Shown here: positions 59,741-64,000 of the stretch, in pieces
How positions within the stretch are numbered: position 1 is the stretch's first letter
Layout: each line of letters begins with the position of its first letter
From: Ligula intestinalis
Lineage: Eukaryota; Platyhelminthes; Cestoda; Diphyllobothriidea; Diphyllobothriidae
Assembly: GCA_036362985.1 (NCBI GenBank)
Contig: JAYGXS010000004.1
Coordinates: 9,685,239-9,749,238, forward strand
Reading direction: 5' to 3'
Length of the DNA: 64,000 nucleotides
The notes under the pieces: model-generated
Seen by the model: only the letters and a program-made list of their open reading frames with translations
What the model was told of the DNA's origin: nothing
The model's database searches: none
Position numbers and translations under genes: made by a program

Positions 59741-60020
59741 TCCGTGTAGACAATCCGTCTGGCCAATCATCTGTCAAGGCCGACTCACACAGACGCCGCT
59801 CCAGACACCATGATGGCGATTCCCGCGGTCACCTCACGGCAGACGCGGCGCTGTGCCTGGTGTTTGCTCGCTTGTCTGACAGTCAAATTCCTCTAACCCA
59901 TTCTCCATTCCTTTTGTACAAAACAAACTGATCTTTTCACTTTGACCTCCCATGACTTCGCTCTCCTCTTAAAGAACCGGGCCTGAAGATCGCAGTTTTT
60001 AGGGTTTAGTTTACTTAACC
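59740..60020 (+). repeat. dispersed repeat family D, copy 2
   Basis: Shares GGCCAATCATC and CCTGAAGATCGCAGT...TAGGGTTTA with copies at 1840-2215 and 61660-61870. Confidence 0.45.
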
Positions 60021-61089
60021 CCCAGCAATAGCATCACCATCAGATGAACCTAAGCTGTCGCTATCAGTTGTGCGCAACGTTTTCATCCATAAACTTGCAC
60101 GTGACATAGCTCCTGAGGGTTTCATTTTGTTGGAACGGTCTCCCATCTGACATCAGCCACGCCTAGTGCGGCGCGGCGGTACTCCTACCACCGTCACGCC
60201 CTGACCTCTGGTGTTTCTTTGTTCACCCCAAGACTTAATTTAAGCGATGCTTTCATGCTCCGAAAATGTTGCAAATCGTGTTGGTCTCAGCTGAAGTCCG
60301 GTGCCGTTAAGGTAAACCACCTCTTAAAGACAAGCAATCTCTTGCAGGTAGTTTGTACTGCACCTATTCAGTCATCGAGCGAAAGCATTTCGGGGGCTTT
60401 CAATTCAGCGGATGTACTTCACGCTGAAGTGCTTGACTAGCCAACTTCTGGACACGTGTTACTCGTATACACAACTCTTAAGGCTACTTTAAACTAGGTT
60501 TATTTGATATGCTATCGGAAACACTCCATCCCAAACCCCTTCAGGTTTCTAAACTGTCCAGTCTCCATCCGCACAGTTTTGCTATCGACGACATTCTGGC
60601 AGCAAACCGTTGAAAGTTTACGATTCCTCCTGAGGAGGAGTTCATAAATATTGCCAAGGGATTTATCGTGACCACGATTTCCAAGAGAAGTCTCTCAATG
60701 AGAATGGAAATTGCTTTTCATTAATTTAAGCTGCACTTTAAGTCGAGAGCAGTGTGGCAGGGTATACGTGGCTCTTTATTAATCATTCTATAGGAGTTAG
60801 GGCTAAGACGGTTAACTCTAACAGCTACAGTCTTATAGGCCTGGTTCCTTAGGAGATGGGAGAAGTCTTGGGAAGGCCAGAGTAGAGGGCATAGTTTATT
60901 GTGTACACAAAGGAACGAAGAGAAGTTGGACATTGGAGCACACGTCATTCCGCTGGAGTGTCGTGGTCCTAAGTGAGGCCTGCCGGCCAAGGGTGGAGAA
61001 AAAGGCACTTATTCGAGTGGTGCTTGGGCAGCTGCGAGAATCTAAACGCACGTTTGTGTGTGTCTGAGTGGAAGTAAGTCAAGTCTCTG

Positions 61090-61160
61090 CATGTCAGTGC
61101 GTCTGTAAGCGCTGACTGAGGTATTGGATGACCTTGAGGGAGCTGGCCTTGAACAGTGAC
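61090..61160 (+). repeat. short repeat shared with 23565-23620
   Basis: CTGAGGTATTGGATGACCTT, GAGGGAGCTGGCCTTGAA matches CTGAGGTATTGGATGACATT, GAGGCAGTTGGTCTTGAA in the same orientation. Confidence 0.55.
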
Positions 61161-61659
61161 GCGGGACAAAGCAGTGGAGGGCGTCGGCCGGTAGAGACCA
61201 CTACAATTAGTTTAATTGGTATAATCTATGCGTATGCGGCTCCGGGACCTTCAAGCAGCCGCAAAAAGAGATCTTGCCCTGGTAGCATCCAGTATATTTA
61301 TCACATTGACTTAGCTTTATAGGTAAAAGCCTTGCCACTGCGATATTCAGGCCCGGTTTCGAGTGAGAAGGGACAAACTGAAACACCATATGGAAGGCAC
61401 AGTGTATTTTAGGAGCCTGCCCCCCCCCAGGGCTGCCAGTTAATCGATTTTTGGCGCATCACTGATTACTGGTCCACACTGGACTTGCCTCGCCACTTTT
61501 GATGACTGATCTACGAAGCGTGAGTTGGCACTGAAGTCACTCAATCAGTTAATCGATTCTGCGTACCGCTGATTACTTATATGCGCCGGCTTTGTGTTCA
61601 GCGCTGGCAGAAACACACTTCACACTAAGCCCATTCAATAGGCAAGGCGGAACTGACTC

Positions 61660-61870
61660 GGCCTTTCGCCCGGGTGCGGGGCGGACGCAAGGCTGCGGCG
61701 CTCTCTGTCTTGCTCCTCATGGTCGAACTCCACCCCAGGCCGAGTCAACCTTTCTGTTAACTGTTCTCCTACTGATTCTGTACAAATTACACCCTCCTAC
61801 CTTGGCTTCCACGACCTCTGTCTTCTTCTAAGGAACGGGACCTGAAAGATCGCAGTAGTTAGGGTTTAAC
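61660..61870 (+). repeat. dispersed repeat family D, copy 3
   Basis: GTCTTCTTCTAAGGAACGGG, CCTGAAAGATCGCAGTAGTT and AGGGTTTAA match copy 2 and, in part, copy 1. Confidence 0.45.
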
Positions 61871-62329
61871 TGGCTAAGCATTTACTACTGCGCGATAGTG
61901 TCAAGTAGTGTTAGGTAATTGAAGACAGATGCTGGGCTGATATAACCCTGGGCCCAGCATCCGAAGCATCATTGGCATCTTTACGCCCCACCAGTCAGTG
62001 ATGCACAGAAGCTTAGAAAGTTAAAGGATTGGTGTGGGGCTGTCCATGCCCAGCACCACTGTGCATTCGGTTTCGTTGTTCTTCTCCAAGATCCTCGTCG
62101 ATTCACCACTTGAGACGTGCGTAACATCGAGCCAATCGATGTGCGCCAGTTCATTTTATGGACTGCAGACGAGAAAGGAGACATCTCGCCGACAAGGCTT
62201 CTCAGCGGCGGACACATATTGACACAGCTGACGTGAAGACGTAGCTAGTGTTATAACGACGGGTTTAGAGTCGCTAGTGTTATAACGATGACATCTGACG
62301 TGTGTCGCCGTCGAATTATGCCCTCTTAA

Positions 62330-62560
62330 AATCTCCATGGAAGAACACCATAAGAAGGGCATGGTTCTGGAATCCACCCAGAGGAGGGTTTATTGTGTAG
62401 AAAACCCGAAGGAGCTTTCTCGGGTGTCTGTTGCCTCTGGTTTGATCTCCAGCGCGCTCTTTGTCCCGCTTCGGGACAAACCAGGCGTTGGGAGCGGACT
62501 AGCGTCTTATAAGAGAGTGTCTAGTGCGCATTCGCCTGTAGCCTGATTGGTGCATTGGGA
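62330..62560 (-). repeat. dispersed repeat family E, copy 3
   Basis: The reverse complement contains GTCTGTTGCCTC-like, CCCGAGAAAGCTCC and ACACAATAAACCCTCCTCTG, matching 56660-56740. Only this part is preserved. Confidence 0.55.
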
Positions 62561-62599
62561 AAAATGCGACCAGTGGTGCGCAGAGGTTAAGATCATCTC

Positions 62600-63537
62600 G
62601 CGTGAACAGTCACGCCTGTATGCCGTCAAAGTTAATCAACAATGACATTTGACTAGGCTCGCCGCCTTAGGAAAGCCTCCAAACTGTGCTAGCATTTGGT
62701 TCGGCTAATATCCTAACAGCCAGGAGCTCTCTTTTACTGTAAAAGCCATTCTTTTCTAATATTCCTTTTTATTTGATATACTTTCGTCTTGTAAACACAA
62801 CCACGTCTATAGGTCTGCTATTTTTCTCGGATGCTACAATAAGGTTACCCCTCAGCGGTACAACTGCCTACGATACTGATACTGATAAGTCCGGAAATCC
62901 CAGAAACGTAACCCGAAATCTCCCCATTTGTCCTCAGATGGAAAATCCGATCTCCTGGTCTGCACGTAGTGCCCAATTTTTAACGAGCAAAAACTCAATT
63001 AGATTCTTTTACGTCAAGCAATTCAAAAATCACCTCGTGTTTCTCTTATCATTAACTTATCCCTTTTTTGCGCACTACTTAAAATAAAATTCAGCTCTAA
63101 AAGCCTACCTGTATGTAGACACTGAACGAAGTTTTTAACCGCCACACCAAATACCGGCGTAGGTTTTGTAATTTCAATAACTCATTAAATGTCAATCAAA
63201 ATTTTGAACAGTAATTTTGGTTCGACTAAATTATTTAAGTAGGATTGTGATATTGATTATTGTGCAAACTCGTTTCAATATGATGAAAAGAAAGAATAGC
63301 ATCGGAAAATCGAGTTGTACTCGTGAATTTTCGAACAGGTTTCGTTTGTTCGTCGACAGACTAAATGAAAGGTGAGGACTGAGAATGTGGCACTCGAGGT
63401 TTTACGGGCAGAGGTTACAACGAAAGGGGTAGGATTGGGCGGGAAGGTCATGTTAAAATAACTCCTGCGGCGATTGCTTGTGCTGATGAGGGGAGGGAGG
63501 TGCTAACGGTTGGATTGTGGGCTACGTATTCGGAGGA
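62600..63537. other. AT-rich intergenic sequence, nothing supported
   Basis: The longest frame (plus, 62773-63087) has no motif or signal I can use. No repeat copy recognised. Confidence 0.4.
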
Positions 63538-63554
63538 GGGGGGGGGGGGGGGGG
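63538..63554. repeat. poly-G run
   Basis: Seventeen consecutive G. Run length may be a sequencing or assembly artefact. Confidence 0.9.
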
Positions 63555-63606
63555 TTCAAGGTCAATGAAATTCTACTTGACCGAACACGGGCAGTCTGCT
63601 GATGTT

Positions 63607-64000
63607 TCAGGCTGGGCGCAGTTTAGTGGACCATGCGCGAAAACTGGCATAGTGTGAATCAAGGTCTGCGTGTCTGCTAATACTAGCCGGGCTCGATTGC
63701 CAAGCTTCGATGAATTCTCTCGCTTGCCTCGTATTAGCCATGGTGATCACCTCAGTGCCATCCCAAATGAATCGGTGATCACACTTAAGGGCGTGCGCAA
63801 ATTAAAGTGATAAATGGTCTCGTCGGCGAACGGCTAACTTATGCCCCTTGATGCAAGTCTCAAGACGTCGGTCTGTTTGGCCAACCGGCGCATGGTATGC
63901 GGTAAATGACGTTACTTAGTTGTTCTACGGGTATGGGGTTCTTTACTCCAAATAAGCTTGTGCGCAGTGTTTCGGCCTTTGAAGGAGCTTCTTTCGAAAC
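63607..64000 (-). pseudogene. Penelope-like GIY-YIG endonuclease fragment at the window edge
   Basis: Entering from the right edge on the minus strand, the frame reads KNPIPVEQLSNVIYRIPCAG (first GIY-YIG strand). After a frameshift with loss of the YxG segment comes TDRRLETCIKGHKLAVRRR, a TAA, HALKCDHRFIWDG, ANTRQAREFIEAWQSSPASI, SRHADLDSHYASFRAWS and a stop at 63607. It is the C-terminal domain of a third Penelope-like copy. The RT, if present, lies beyond the window. Confidence 0.7.

Noticed and set aside
1..64000. CRISPR arrays, bacterial operons, rRNA genes
   Set aside because: No regularly spaced short repeats, no Shine-Dalgarno-led gene runs and no rRNA-like segments seen; the gene structure is eukaryotic.

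Overview
The window reads as flatworm (tapeworm) nuclear DNA. The evidence is a multi-exon animal gene with four tiny 5' introns followed by very large ones, and intergenic and intronic sequence made almost entirely of decayed retroelements (CR1-, RTE- and PHD/APE-type LINEs, Penelope-like elements, Ty3/Gypsy remnants, tRNA-derived SINEs). A C2H2-finger peptide of a kind I associate with diphyllobothriidean tapeworm retrotransposons (Schistocephalus/Spirometra type) points to that order; this last step is from memory, not from a search. A 10-N gap shows it is a draft assembly.

Layout. 1-7440: intergenic, with CR1-like LINE pieces on both strands, an 88-bp tandem repeat and an antisense FAR1/MULE-like transposase fragment. 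7456-47185 (+): one gene of about 40 kb in 12 coding exons, encoding an organellar-type Na+(K+)/H+ exchanger of the NHE6/7/9 class (755 codons when all exons are spliced in phase). Introns 1-4 are 34, 31, 36 and 41 nt; introns 5-11 grow from 1.2 to about 10.9 kb and carry nearly all the mobile DNA. 47186-64000: intergenic, with a Penelope-like remnant, a Gypsy gag pseudogene, a nearly complete Penelope-like element (53156-55870), a direct duplication of more than 1 kb (55880-57470 and 57900-59022), and another Penelope-like fragment running off the right edge.

The most notable structures are in the mobile DNA. (1) In intron 9 a complete 3.3-kb RTE-type LINE sits inside a 3.5-kb PHD-finger/APE/RT LINE on the same (minus) strand. 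Both insertions show target-site duplications (12 bp and 14 bp), and the outer reading frame is restored exactly when the insert is removed. (2) The outer LINE protein begins with a hydrophobic leader ending in a 2A-like GMEANPGP motif, a predicted ribosome-skipping site. (3) The Penelope-like element carries a well-formed type I hammerhead ribozyme in its 3' tail, and about ten dispersed repeats carry a second hammerhead-like core (CTGATGA, stem II, GAAAC), often just before AATAAA.

The exchanger gene is the only ordinary host gene I can support. All other coding-like tracts are retroelement pieces, most with stops or frameshifts.
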